Part shown: positions 22,731 to 33,495 of the stretch, piece after piece
Layout of the letters: every line of letters begins with the position of its first letter
Position numbering within the stretch: position 1 is the stretch's first letter
DNA from: Akanthomyces muscarius
Lineage: Eukaryota > Ascomycota > Sordariomycetes > Hypocreales > Cordycipitaceae
Assembly (NCBI RefSeq): GCF_028009165.1
Contig: NC_079241.1
Location: 1 to 64,000, forward strand
DNA: 64,000 nt
Direction of reading: 5' to 3'
Made by a program: the position numbers and the translations under genes
Notes under the pieces: model-generated
What the model was told of the DNA's origin: nothing
Database searches by the model: none
What the model saw: only the letters and a program-made list of their open reading frames with translations

Positions 22731-25700
22731 CTAGTAGTTTTCTTTTCTAGAGGCTAAAAATTATTAAAAACGCTAAAAACGTAATAAAAATAAATCTCTT
22801 TAGATGTGTATATATCTAGTATATCCTTTTTCTATTCTATTAGTTATAATATATATCTTATATATTGTTAGCTTTATGCCTTTATGCTAGCTTTATGCCT
22901 AGGTCCTCTACTAGTCTTATTATCAGTTCTTTAGGTTATCTTATACGACCTATCCTTATATTTAAATATTAACCTTATTCGTATTAATAAGATTCTTAAG
23001 TGCTAGGTTTAGTGATGCCTTTATTATAGTATTAGTTAGGTTATAACTGCTATTAATCTATCTAATCTTATATACTTCCCTTTACTTATACTATTAATAA
23101 AGTGCTATAATATTAATTATAAGTCTCTTTTCCTTTATAGTGTCTAGTTTAACTAGGTATTTATATAGCGAAAAAGAATCTATTAATAAGATTATTAGTA
23201 TCTTAGGAAGCCTAAGTCTCTTAGTAATTATTATAAGTGTTAAATTAAGGGCGTACGTAATGTCTACTCCCTATACTATACTATATAATTCGTTTACTAG
23301 TACACTTTATGTTACTCTCTTTAATTTAGTTAAGCTATAGGCGATAATATTGCCTTTTAAGAGGCTCTAAGTGTTATCTTCTCCTTTGCTCTTAGTATCT
23401 AAGACGATAATATATCCTAGCTAGGAACTTAAATCTTTATTATTAGCGAAAAAGCTATTAATAAAGATAAATAGCTTTACTTTAGATAGGTTAAGAGGAA
23501 TATATTAGAGCCCTCTTTCTATATTATTTATCTACTATTAGAGACGATCTATAAGTTATTTAAAGTTATTATCGCTAGGTTCTTTCTACTAGGCTGTAAT
23601 AGAGAGATTATAGGAGGCTTTAGGTTAATAGACGCTTAAGAGATACACGCTATAAGCTCGCTATTCTATATACTCTTACTTTATCTTTAATAGGCCAAGT
23701 CTTTTAGCCTGCCCTTTCTAGGTGACTATAATATAATTATTAGCGGCGAGAGAGATATGGCAGCTATTAAAAAGTAATAGTATATCCTAGGCGAGGAATT
23801 CCTTTAGCTTTATAGTAAATCTAGTAGTAGCTAGCTTATTATCTTTAAGCTTTAAGAAGCTCTTATTACTAAGGCTAATTATATTATTTATCTATATTCC
23901 TATAAGTCTGAATTTATTACTAGTAGAAATTAGGAGGTATAGATTAAAGGTTGACGTTATTATGCCTAGTTAATTATAATAGTGTCTTAAATAGGTTACC
24001 TACTAATAGGTGCCTGCCTTAGGTATGCTATATAACGGCTTAATAACTCTTATAATTATACTATCTAGGTATTTATTATAGAGTTATTATGGTAGCTTTG
24101 TGAGGATAGTGTGTTAGAGAGGCGTTTATAACTATATATACACCTATATAATATCTCTTATCTAAAGTGTGATATCTCTTTAAGTAAGAGAAGGAGTTAG
24201 TGCTATAATAAGCCTTTAGCTATTCCTTTAGATTATTAGCGACTCTATTAATATAACAAATTTGCCTTAATTGTTATATCTATAGATTATAAGGTGTGAC
24301 TTTTTATAGGGCTTATTAGTGCCCTTCTCTTTAACTTCTTAAACTATTTATGCCTTAAAGAGGCGATAGTTACTATACTTCTTCTTATTATAAACTTTAA
24401 ATTAGAAGACGTCCCTATTTAGTAACTACTTTATCTCTTTAAGGTTAGACTCCTTAAATAGCTAACCTAGAGTAGTTATAACGCCTTTCTTTTAGAGCTT
24501 AATAGCTAGCTTTTAGTCAACCTACTCCTTTATAGTAAGGAAAGCTTCGTTAAAGAAGACCTTATTTATAGATATTACTTTAAGGAACTTATTAAGCTCT
24601 TTACTAAAAAAGGCTTCTTCTAGGAAGTCAGCTAAAGTGGAGGCTTTAAATGTTATTAATGTCTTATTATGCTTATTCTTACTACGGTTAGCTTAAGTCG
24701 ATCTTTATGGAGATAGTGGTGCTATTAGCGGCTATGCTTCTCTTACCTCCCCTTTAATAATATTAGCATTCTTACTAGTTTCCTTATTAGTAGTAATAGG
24801 AGCCTTTTTAGTAAGATCTCCTTCTTAGAGGTATAGTTTAACTATAGTTGTTTAGAAGTTAGCTAGGCTATAAGGCATATCTAGGGTGTAGGTCTTGCCT
24901 TTTATAATAAGAAGTTTATATAGTCCCTACTAACCTCCTTTTTCTTAGAATATATATATATCTAACTATAAAGGAAGAGTATAAAGGTAAGAGGTAATTA
25001 GGCTATTCCTTATATTAAGGGTATCCCTAATCTGCCACTTAGTAAGAAGCTTCCTAACTTTATTAGTTACCTCTTAGATAGCTTTAGCGCGGCGAGTAAT
25101 AAAAGTATTTAGCGGAGAGTTATTAGTTAAGTAAGGGTATACTCTAAAGACTAACAGTATTAACATAATTCCGTTAGGTCTAGTAGTATTATTAACAGCT
25201 TTAATAGCCACTTATAACTTCTAGTTAGAAGTTATATTATTACCTGTCTCCTTATTAAGAATTTTATAAGCATAGCGGAGAACTACGTGATATTTTTCGA
25301 CCTTTCTAATACTATTATAAGCCTTAACAGGGACCTTATAAGTCTAGATATTTAGAGACTTTATATATTCCTTAAATTTAATAGAGGTAAAGTTTCTACT
25401 AGTATTATAAACAATATAGTCTAGCGGGCTAATATAGGTATCTATCTAGTATTCCTTAATAGCGTTAAAGATATTATAAGCCTTTTAGCTAGTAGCTTTA
25501 AGGAATTAGGCTGCCTAGAAGGCTATAGTAGAGTTAACTATATAGAGAACTAGGCGGCCTTAGATATAAAAGATATCTATAATAACTTTAAAGTTAAACT
25601 TAAGATTATCTTTTAGGGAGAACTTAAACCTACTTAGTGCCTTTATATTTATTTAGTAATAATAGTAGACTTTATTAAGCCTTTTAAGTAAGCTAGTGTT

Positions 25701-28100
25701 AAATTCTTTATTAGCTTATTTAAGAATTTAGCTAAGTCGCTTAATAGAAGGGTAGCTAAAGTGGTGATATAGTTATTAGAGCTAGGTCTTAGAGAGCATA
25801 AAAGCTATATTCTTAGTGGTATTAATATACTACTAAGGATAACCCTATTATCTAATAACTAGCACCTACTTATCGCCCTAAATTAGTATATTCTCTAGGT
25901 TATTAAGTTTTACTCTTATATTATCTATATTAGTTATAGAGAATAGGAAAGGTGTTAGTATTATTACAATACTAAAGGTGATAGTCCTGAAGCTTATTAG
26001 CACATAGATACGGCTAGCAGAGCTTATAGAGCTAGTACTAAAGTTAATAATAGACGCTAGTATATCTTTAATCTAAAGATACGGTATAATTTTTAGTAGT
26101 GCTTTAACTTAAGGTATCCCTGCTGTTAAAGATCTAGCAGCGCCTATATTAGGTATAATGCCTTAGAAGACCTGTTCGTAATATCTTAAGGCGGAGATAT
26201 AGATGTTATTAAGTATAAAGAGATCTTTTAAGATAATTTCTTTAGGTGTGCCTACTAATATCGCGTATTAAGTAGCCTTATTAGTAAGGAAGGTAGTAAC
26301 TTTATGTAGTACTGGCGTGTTAGCTGTGAGGAAGTTATTAGTTACAGTTATTAATAACGCGAAGAAGTTCTTAGCTTCTATCTCTAGTTCCTTATTACTC
26401 TTAAAGAGATTAGCAGAATATATCTACTCTAGTAGGTTATTATCCTTATTAGGAAGTATATCTTTGCTTTTATACTTAGTTAGGAAAGACTAGAATCTCC
26501 TCTCTATTAGTGCCGACCTATGGTTCTTCTTTTTAAACCAGGCATTACGAGAGGTAGTACGCTTTATATTAGTGTGCCTAGTTAACTAACAGCTAGGCTT
26601 TCCGTATATATAACACTTCTTTATATAGTTTCTAAAGTTACTAGAGGCGCCTAAGGTGCTAGAAGAGGCCAGCTAGTAGCGTCTATTATAAGCTAGTTAG
26701 TAATAATACTCTTAGTTGGTGATAAAGACGCTTAGTTGCCTAGCCGCCTTATTCCTCTTATATAGGTTAGCTGCCTACTTAAGTTTAGCGGCAAGTCTGT
26801 TAAATGTTAGATCTAACTTAAGTAGTACTATTAAGTATCTTTTAATATTAAGAATAGCGCTATATAGGACGTCTCTTTTCTTACTATTACTGTTACTTTT
26901 CTCTTAGTTAAGGCCGTAATAGAGCTTTTAGATCTAGTTAACTAAGAGATTAATACACTTAGTTAGAGGCTTCTTAGGGTTCTTATTTATCGTTTTATAG
27001 AGGTTAAGAGTATACCACTTTACACAGTACCCCTCTATTATAATTAGTGACTTAAAGTGTTATTCTAGCCTATAAATAAGGCTATTATAGTTAATTTTAA
27101 GAGAGGAAAGCTATATCACGTAATACTTAATAGCAGCACCTATAAGTATAACTAGGAGAGTACACGTTTATACTGTTAATAGAACCTTAAGGTGATCGTA
27201 TTTATCGCGGAAAATATTAAGCTTAAGCTAAATAAACTCGTCTCTCTTATCTATATACTTTTTATATTTTAAATAGCTCTTTATAAGCTACTTAAGCTTC
27301 TAGGGAATATTAATAATTAGGACTTAATTAGGCGCTAAAGACTGGAAGTATTGCTGTTAGGCGGTTAGTGTGCCTTTACTATTAGTGGCGGCCTTAGTAG
27401 TTCTTCACTTAAAGAGGACTCTAAGTAGTTATTTGTTTAGCTCCTAATCTAGGATTCTCTTATATTAACGAAGCTTAAATAGAGTTTTAGTAATAGAGTA
27501 TCTTTATTATCTAATTATCTAGATCCCGTGTTCGTAAAGCTAGTCTCTAAACTAGTAGACGACTTATAATAAGGCTTTAGTGAAGGTTACTTAGGTCTAA
27601 AGGGCGAAATCTTTAATAAAGTATAGAAACAGGCCTTTTAGGTCTATATCTTTATTTAGGCTAATAAAATTAATAATAGTGTTATTAAGATAAATAGGGG
27701 GAGTATTGCCTAGATTAATCTTTAATAATAACACCTTTTACTAGTTATCTAAGATATATTTCTAGTACTTAATAAGGTATAGTGGGAATTTAGGAAGACT
27801 GTAATCTTCTAACTCTATGTTTTCTAAGGGATTAGAAGGAGGAGAGGCTATAATAGTAATAGTAATTCGGTTTCTCATGATAGAGCGAGACGATTAGATC
27901 CTTTAGGAATTAGTAGCAAAGCACTAGATCTTTATTAGAAAGAGGTCGTATTTAAGGAGGCTTTTTAGGGGAGTAGTGTGTTTATAGCTAGACCTATTAA
28001 GTTAACTCGTTTATTAGCACGGGGTGTGTTTTATATTTAAATAAAAGTCCGTCTCTTCTAATAAATCCTATCTGTCTATGGTTTTATAACTACTAATTAG

Positions 28101-28294
28101 TGTTAGAATTATAAGGGATTCGATTTATACGATATATATCGCGAGGGTCTGGTGGTGGTGGTTGAAAGCTGCTTGATTTGGTGAAGTGATCGCTATCTGC
28201 AGTGGAAGATCTAGGCTAGCTAATAAGTGGGTCTATCGTGGATTTGGGCCAATGGGAGCCCTGCATTCAGTGACTGCAGCTGGTGGCTGCAACA
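28101..28294 (-). repeat. Right LTR (194 bp)
   Basis: Direct repeat of 22537-22730. It starts tgttagaattataagggatt and ends gcaaca, followed by AAGAG (28295-28299). Most differences from the left copy are C/T or G/A. In the element's own orientation this is the 5' LTR. Confidence 0.9.
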
Positions 28295-30129
28295 AAGAGT
28301 ATAAAGCTTTCTAGCAGGACTAAGTAGCGAGTAGTATATTGTTAAAGATAAGGCTAGTACTTATTCTAGCGCTTAGCTTAACTCTTAGTAAGGATACTAG
28401 GGAGTGTGCGCTTATAGATAGGCAAGTTAGGACGTGGACCTACACTATATAGTAGTGGCTGACTAGGCTGATAGAGAAATCGACATTTAACCTTAGTGGT
28501 ATATAGGTGGCCTGTCTTCTATAGCTAACAAGATAAATAATAGCTGTTAGACGAGTGTGGATTAGCTCCGGCTCGTTACTATAGATAGCGTTTTCAATCG
28601 GCCTCCACTATAACCTAAGCTACTTCCCGTCTATATCGCCACTATAGACGTATATATAACGTTAGCTATAGTGTTACGAACTAAGAATGAACAGAAGTGG
28701 GCGTAGAAGCGGCCTAAGGCAGCGGCCCTATAGGCGCCTATAGGTCGCCTAATTAGGATACTAGGTTATATAACTAGATTACTGTGGATTATAGTAAGTT
28801 AGTAGTAATATAAGGTAGTATCTATAATAATAGATTACTTAGGATTACTAGTAATCTAAGTAATCTAAGGAATATAATAGAAAGGTAGATAGGTACTTAA
28901 GAAAGAAGTATCCTAGTAGTTAGGTAGTTTAGATCTCTATTAATTAATCTAAATAATAGTTTTACTATTAAAAGTTCTACTCTTAATAAACGCCTATAAT
29001 ACTACTTAACGTGCTACCTTATAGCTTTAAGCCTGACTTACTCTCTAAGAAACAGACCTATTATGACTTAGTAAAAAGTTATTATTATATATAGGCAACC
29101 GTACTAGAGCTGTGTCTTTTATTAGCGATAGATAGCTTAATATAAGTTTATATGGAAATTAAGGCGTGCGATACTAAGACGCCAGAGAACATTAATAATA
29201 AGGATATAACTTCTACTATAGAAAATATGACTATTAGTAAGCTAGACGGGGACCTTATAAACGCATCCTTATAGCGGCTCCTCTATAAGAGTTTTCCCGC
29301 TCGACTTCAAGCAGTGCAAAGTCTTCATTATAGCTGTGACCTCATCTATTCAGACATTATTCGTATCGCTAATACACTTAAAGCCGCCTACATAGAAGTA
29401 TCGCAATTCTTTGACACCTATTCCATATTACCGCTTATCAGCAGCTTCCACCACAGTTTTCTTAACATCTATATACGACTACACATCCTTCGCATCCATC
29501 GCCAGTTCCTACTCTAACAGCCCGACAAGTCAAGTTTCTTCCTCTCCCGCAAGGCTTGCTTCGACGCCGCTATGGTCATTGCCTCGTACACCTCGCACAC
29601 GTCCTCTGCCGACGTGAATCTCCGCCGCCTCTCCCAGCTCTTCCTCAACACCACCGGCACCATGCGGGCTTCACTCTCTCTAGAGACCGTCACCATGCTT
29701 GGCCTCGAGCTCCGCCTACAGCTGTCCGAGGATGACAGCCAGGGCAGTGGTCCCGCCGGCCGGATCGCGCACGCCGCGAGACGGCCCATATTTGCCGCCC
29801 TCGAGCGCATCCGGGACGAGTTCCTGCGCCGCATCGAGCATGGCAGCCCACGGTGCAACACATTTAGACTAACATCGTTTATCATTGCGCAGCTTCGCGC
29901 CACGGAGCGCCGGGAGAGCCCCGCGCAGGCGCTGAGCAACGCAGTAGCCGAGAAGCTGGCGGACGTGCAGGGCTATCTCGAGAGTATTGTTGAGAGGCTG
30001 TCGTTGAGCAGCGTAGGCGCCGAGGCGGGGATGGATTTTGACTTGGACGTACTGCTGGCCATGGATTTCAGCTGTGATTCTGGAGGTTTCAACTTTGGCG
30101 GTTTCGAGATGGGCGACGCAATGTGGTAG

Positions 30130-30335
30130 ACAAAGACCATGAATTCAACAAATGTATTTTGTACAGTGGTTTACTCTAGGCTTTCTTCTCTACAACAGGC
30201 AGTTTCCCGCGCGGCGTATCAACGCCATAGATGATATCAACCACCGAGCGGAACGCTTCCAGCGTCGGCTCATAAACCACAACTACATTCTTGACCGCGG
30301 CCTCCTCCAAAAAGTCATATGGCGCACACATTAAT

Positions 30336-30366
<31 letters not shown>

Positions 30367-30718
30367 GCATTTGCCTCCATTATTCCCTACAGTTACCTCC
30401 ATCATTACCTTCAAAGACCTCCGTTCTTTCCTTGCTTCAGCACTGTTTTGACCCCCAATTAACCCGATCTTACCATTGCACTGATCGCCCTCTTCTTGCC
30501 ACCTGCCTTGACCCTTTTTTTGTTCATCCCTTCTTTCAGGTCCTGGCTTGCTCATAGAAACACTCCCCAGCTCAGCGAAGGCTACCGATAAACGTCATCG
30601 TCCACTTGCGATACCTCTCACTGTCGATGGAGCATGGTCCCTTATTGACGTTACGTCCAGGCGTTTGAAATCGTGCCAGCTCCTCACTGTGCGCGAACAG
30701 AGAAAGGTATCACACGCG
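30130..30718. other. Intergenic with an (ATC)n microsatellite
   Basis: About nine ATC units lie at 30338-30364. The rest has no supported gene; it follows the 3' end of the broken regulator gene. Confidence 0.5.
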
Positions 30719-31142
30719 CTAGGGGTCTTGAAAGCGTTGCCGGCTGAGATAGGTCCTCCCAACTAGCTGCGTTCTCCAAACATGCAGAAACGCTAGAAAT
30801 TCTACGACTTTCTCCGTATGGTGCTTCAAAGCTGTGGCCCCTATGGTGTACTCGTCGTTGTTATCAGTTTGACCCAGACAACTGTGAGCGGAATGACAAA
30901 TAACCACCGCGACGCCCTTTGTGAGAAACTGGCGAGCCACAAAGTCGGGAAGCTGCCGACTAATCCGCATCTTCAGTCTTTTGTGGCCCAGCTCCGAGAT
31001 CTCAAGCCCATGGGTGGTCCCTTCTCGCGCCAAGGTGCTGACAGCCGTGGTGACCGGCCAGGGATGCCAGGGACTCAGGAGAAGCGGGACACTGGGCGCC
31101 CAAGTACAATGAGTACGCGACAGATCATGTGGGTAGGCATAC

Positions 31143-31541
31143 CTACCGGGTCTGAAACGATGAAGCACAACCCTTAACTTCATGCCCGAGAGTGCGGGAA
31201 GAGATTTTACAAACCCCGACCTTGTGCTCCTTTCTCAGGTGTCGGACAATGCTCCCGCCAGTGGAGGCGATGAAGGTATAATGTCTAGCGTTTATCTTCT
31301 TGCGAAGGAAGCATCCCTCGCAGATCCACATGATCTTGTAAGGCCGAGCGCTGTGGTCCTTCATTTTTAACCCAAATTGCCACCACCATGTCCGCTCCCG
31401 AGAAGGGTCATGACATGTTGTGAAGCCTGGAAACCTCTCGAATCTGTCAGCCGTCCATGCCTCATAGTTGGGAAACCCGCCTGATGCATGTTTAGTGGAG
31501 GTGGACGAGGTTGACAGTTCGGAAGGTAGTATCGATGTCAC
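31143..31541 (-). pseudogene. hAT-family transposase fragment with BED-type zinc finger
   Basis: A 132-codon frame contains [11 protein letters not shown], then WICEGC...H...[14 protein letters not shown], matching the layout of the BED finger near the N-terminus of fungal hAT transposases (two Cys, then spaced His residues). The rest of a transposase (the DDE and hAT dimerisation regions) is not legible downstream; only short frames with stops continue to about 30719. I read this as a 5' remnant of a DNA transposon. Terminal inverted repeats and the 8-bp target duplication expected for hAT elements were not found. Confidence 0.55.
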
Positions 31542-31705
31542 AGTCGGAATTGGTCAGGGAGGTGCATTTAAAGACAGCGTGTAGTACTTGATTTTCTATC
31601 TAGAAGATGGGCCTAATGGCCTCTAGATATAGTTGACTAATAGGCAGCCATGTTGCAGTAGGCAACAGTGTTGTAGTAGGCAGAAGGGTCCTTATACTGT
31701 GACAG

Positions 31706-32227
31706 TATGACATAGCCTGGGCTCCTGGAGCCAATCCCACTCAGGACCAGCCGTGTGCCATCATGATGGAGTTTGACAAATACACCGGACCGGCATTCCT
31801 GACTACCACGGATGGCAGAAAGATTGTCCCGATTCTGCCGGTCGGCAGAGACTTCTTGATTGGAACGACACTCTGCACTCGCACGCAATTACCCTTGATT
31901 GTGTGTTACGCCATTACGGTTCACAAGTCGCAGAGTATCACGGAAGACATGATTGTGAAGGATCTGTCCTGCCGTGACTTTCAAACTGGGTTGAGCTACA
32001 TAGCCGTATCTCGTGTGAAAACATTGCAGGGCTTGATGCTGGATGCACCATTTGACCGCAATCATCTTACGTATGTGTCACCACCGGAGGGAATCAAGAT
32101 GAAAATGAGGGATCAGCAACTGCGAAAGCGGCAGGTTCTGACCAGCAATTCGTATAGAACACACCACCACCCTGCAACCCTCCACTCGGCACCAACGCAG
32201 CAAGCACAAATGTTTCGAAGTAAATAA
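31706..32227 (+). pseudogene. Helitron helicase C-terminal fragment (PIF1-like)
   Basis: The frame reads QYDIAWAPGANPTQDQP, MMEFDKYTGPAF, then QLPLIVCYAITVHKSQSITE and GLSYIAVSRVKTLQGL. The TVHKSQ and YIAVSRV segments are the last conserved motifs of the PIF1-like helicase in Helitron Rep/Hel proteins. Upstream of 31706 the same frame hits a TGA and no earlier helicase motif or Rep domain is present, so the element is 5'-truncated. The + strand frame ends at 32227, about 100 bp before a terminal-type hairpin. Confidence 0.75.
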
Positions 32228-32330
32228 TCCGATGAATGCCTAGTCGTAGATTTTCGATTGTACTGTGACTATTTGACTACCTAGACGCTGAGAGAGGCCC
32301 ATAGACTCGCAGCCTTCGGCTGATTGTACG

Positions 32331-32368
32331 CCTTGCACCATTGGCCCCTGTGCAAGGTGTGACGTAGT
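32331..32368 (+). other. Hairpin at the probable 3' terminus of the Helitron remnant
   Basis: Perfect 8-bp arms ccttgcac (32331-32338) and gtgcaagg (32350-32357) flank an 11-nt loop. Helitrons typically end about 10 nt after such a hairpin, usually in CTRR followed by a host T. Here tgtgacgtagt follows, ending GTAG and then T, one base off consensus. AT-rich RIP-like DNA begins immediately afterwards, which fits an element boundary. Confidence 0.5.
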
Positions 32369-32780
32369 ATTTTAAAGATATATAACTATAAAGATAAGCT
32401 AGAGAAGTTTATTAATAGAAACCTATATAAGATAGTAGTAAGTTTACTTTTATAGTAGGCTAGAGAGGAATAATAGATAGAATATCTACAGCTATATAAA
32501 ATAGCTATTAATATACTCTCTATCCTACCTATATTAGATAAGGCTAAATATATATTCTCTAAGGCTTACTATACTATTTCATTTAATTGTATACGTCTTA
32601 GGGTAGACATAATAGAGAAGATAGAATATCTTGGAAAGTAGAATAAGAATAATCTTATTTAAACGGTATATATACTAGGAGAGGGTGATTACTAGGGCTA
32701 TATTTACTAGTGGTAGTGTAGTTAGGTTATACTATAGTATAGTTACACCACGTTATGTGATTTACTAATATAGTAATCAA
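32369..32780. other. AT-rich RIP-like block, no gene
   Basis: Dense in TA and poor in CA/TG dinucleotide context by eye, with no open frames. It is probably a heavily mutated transposon remnant; the family cannot be recognised. Confidence 0.45.
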
Positions 32781-32845
32781 TTAGTATCAGTATGGGCCTT
32801 ATCAATCAGTACTGCTTGTTGAGAAGTCTGGGCCATGGGATGGGT

Positions 32846-32995
32846 GACCTGCCTACCATTTTGCGGATAATTGTCTAACCTTAGCTTTTCGGACGCTGTG
32901 ACCTACCTGCCAGCTTGTGGACAATTGTCTAACTCTAGCCTTGTAGACGCGAGTGACCTATTGCCCATTTGCGGACTGAAATTGTCCAAGTCGAG
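32846..32995. repeat. Three imperfect copies of a unit of about 54 bp
   Basis: The motif gtgacctgcctaccattttg..., then attgtctaac...agcct...gacgc, occurs three times in a row, starting at about 32846, 32899 and 32953, with point and length differences. No coding function is apparent. It lies between the transposon remnants and the 3' side of the synthetase gene. Confidence 0.5.
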
Positions 32996-33249
32996 CCGCA
33001 CGGCCACTTGCGCCCTACCGGCCGTCGGCGTACTGATGTGCACGGGTTTTTAGACTGTCGTCAACTTGTTCGCAACGGGGCACCTGCGAGGCCACATGCG
33101 GCCACTGACCGTGCGATGGATTGCCATTTTAGCGTACACCGCCATTTGGTTGGGTGCCACTTTAACCCTAACGTAGGTTACCTCACAGTTTCGCAGCAGT
33201 TTTTGCATGTGGAATTTGGATAACCAGTGACGTTTGTCTATCGATTCCT

Positions 33250-33495
33250 TTATCATGTACCGTACATGAAAATCTGCAAAATGAATAAATTACCCAATAT
33301 TAACAACGAAGTAAATGAAGAAAAAGACAGATGCAAGACTCAAAATATCAATAATAAGCATCAACAATGAATATCAACAACAAACATCCAAAATAACAAA
33401 AATAAAAGAACAGAAAGAAAAACAAAACGCGAAAAGGAGAGAAATACCAACAAGAACAACAAACGACAATAATTAAGAAAGCCACAGGATACAGA
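33250..33495. other. A-rich 3' flank of the synthetase gene
   Basis: Adenine-rich sequence with repeated aataa and caacaa motifs directly downstream (on the minus strand) of the PKS-NRPS stop codon. Probably its 3' untranslated region; no gene seen. Confidence 0.4.

Larger units (their letters stand above)
22537..28294 (-). mobile_element. RIP-degraded Copia-like LTR retrotransposon
   Basis: Two 194-bp direct repeats (22537-22730 and 28101-28294) begin TGTT and end, in the less mutated copy, in AACA; they bound 5.4 kb of very AT-rich DNA. The 5-bp sequence AAGAG lies on both sides (22532-22536 and 28295-28299), a perfect target-site duplication. Differences between the repeats are almost all transitions. 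Internal frames are destroyed. On the minus strand at 26574-26615 a gag-type zinc knuckle is still legible (CYIYGKPSC, stop, LTRH), where the second Tyr replaces Cys and the stop replaces Trp by G-to-A change. This puts gag near the right end, so the element reads right to left. Superfamily is inferred from the TGTTGG start, the short LTRs and the gag relic. Confidence 0.85.
21747..30129 (+). pseudogene. Zn2Cys6 fungal transcription factor gene disrupted by an LTR element and RIP
   Basis: The 5' part (ATG 21747) encodes a basic leader and a binuclear zinc cluster, with Cys at residues 21, 24, 31, 37, 40 and 49, then a coiled-coil segment (LEDLRRQLTYLQRRIDNLES). After a possible 34-bp intron (22230-22263) the frame continues through IPSWAECDVLVYIYISTYKRIYR to the insertion point at 22536. 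Beyond the LTR element the same frame resumes at 28300 (YKAF...), passes a GLHYN motif typical of the fungal-specific regulator domain, and runs without frameshift to a stop at 30129. Between 22380 and about 29290 the host exon carries many TAG/TAA codons where Trp or Gln would be expected, at least ten between 28300 and 28680. The part after 29570 is GC-rich and clean apart from one TAA near 29512. The gene is dead as it stands. Regulatory targets are unknown. Confidence 0.85.

Noticed and set aside
22731..28100. Attempt to call pol domains (integrase, reverse transcriptase, RNase H) inside the LTR element
   Set aside because: The interior is too heavily mutated; only the gag zinc knuckle was legible enough to report.
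30338..30370. CRISPR-like or other structured array
   Set aside because: It is a simple ATC microsatellite in a eukaryotic genome.
32871..33223. Two overlapping plus-strand frames in the repeat region left of the synthetase
   Set aside because: They arise from the imperfect 54-bp repeats and have no recognisable domain, splice sites or family start.
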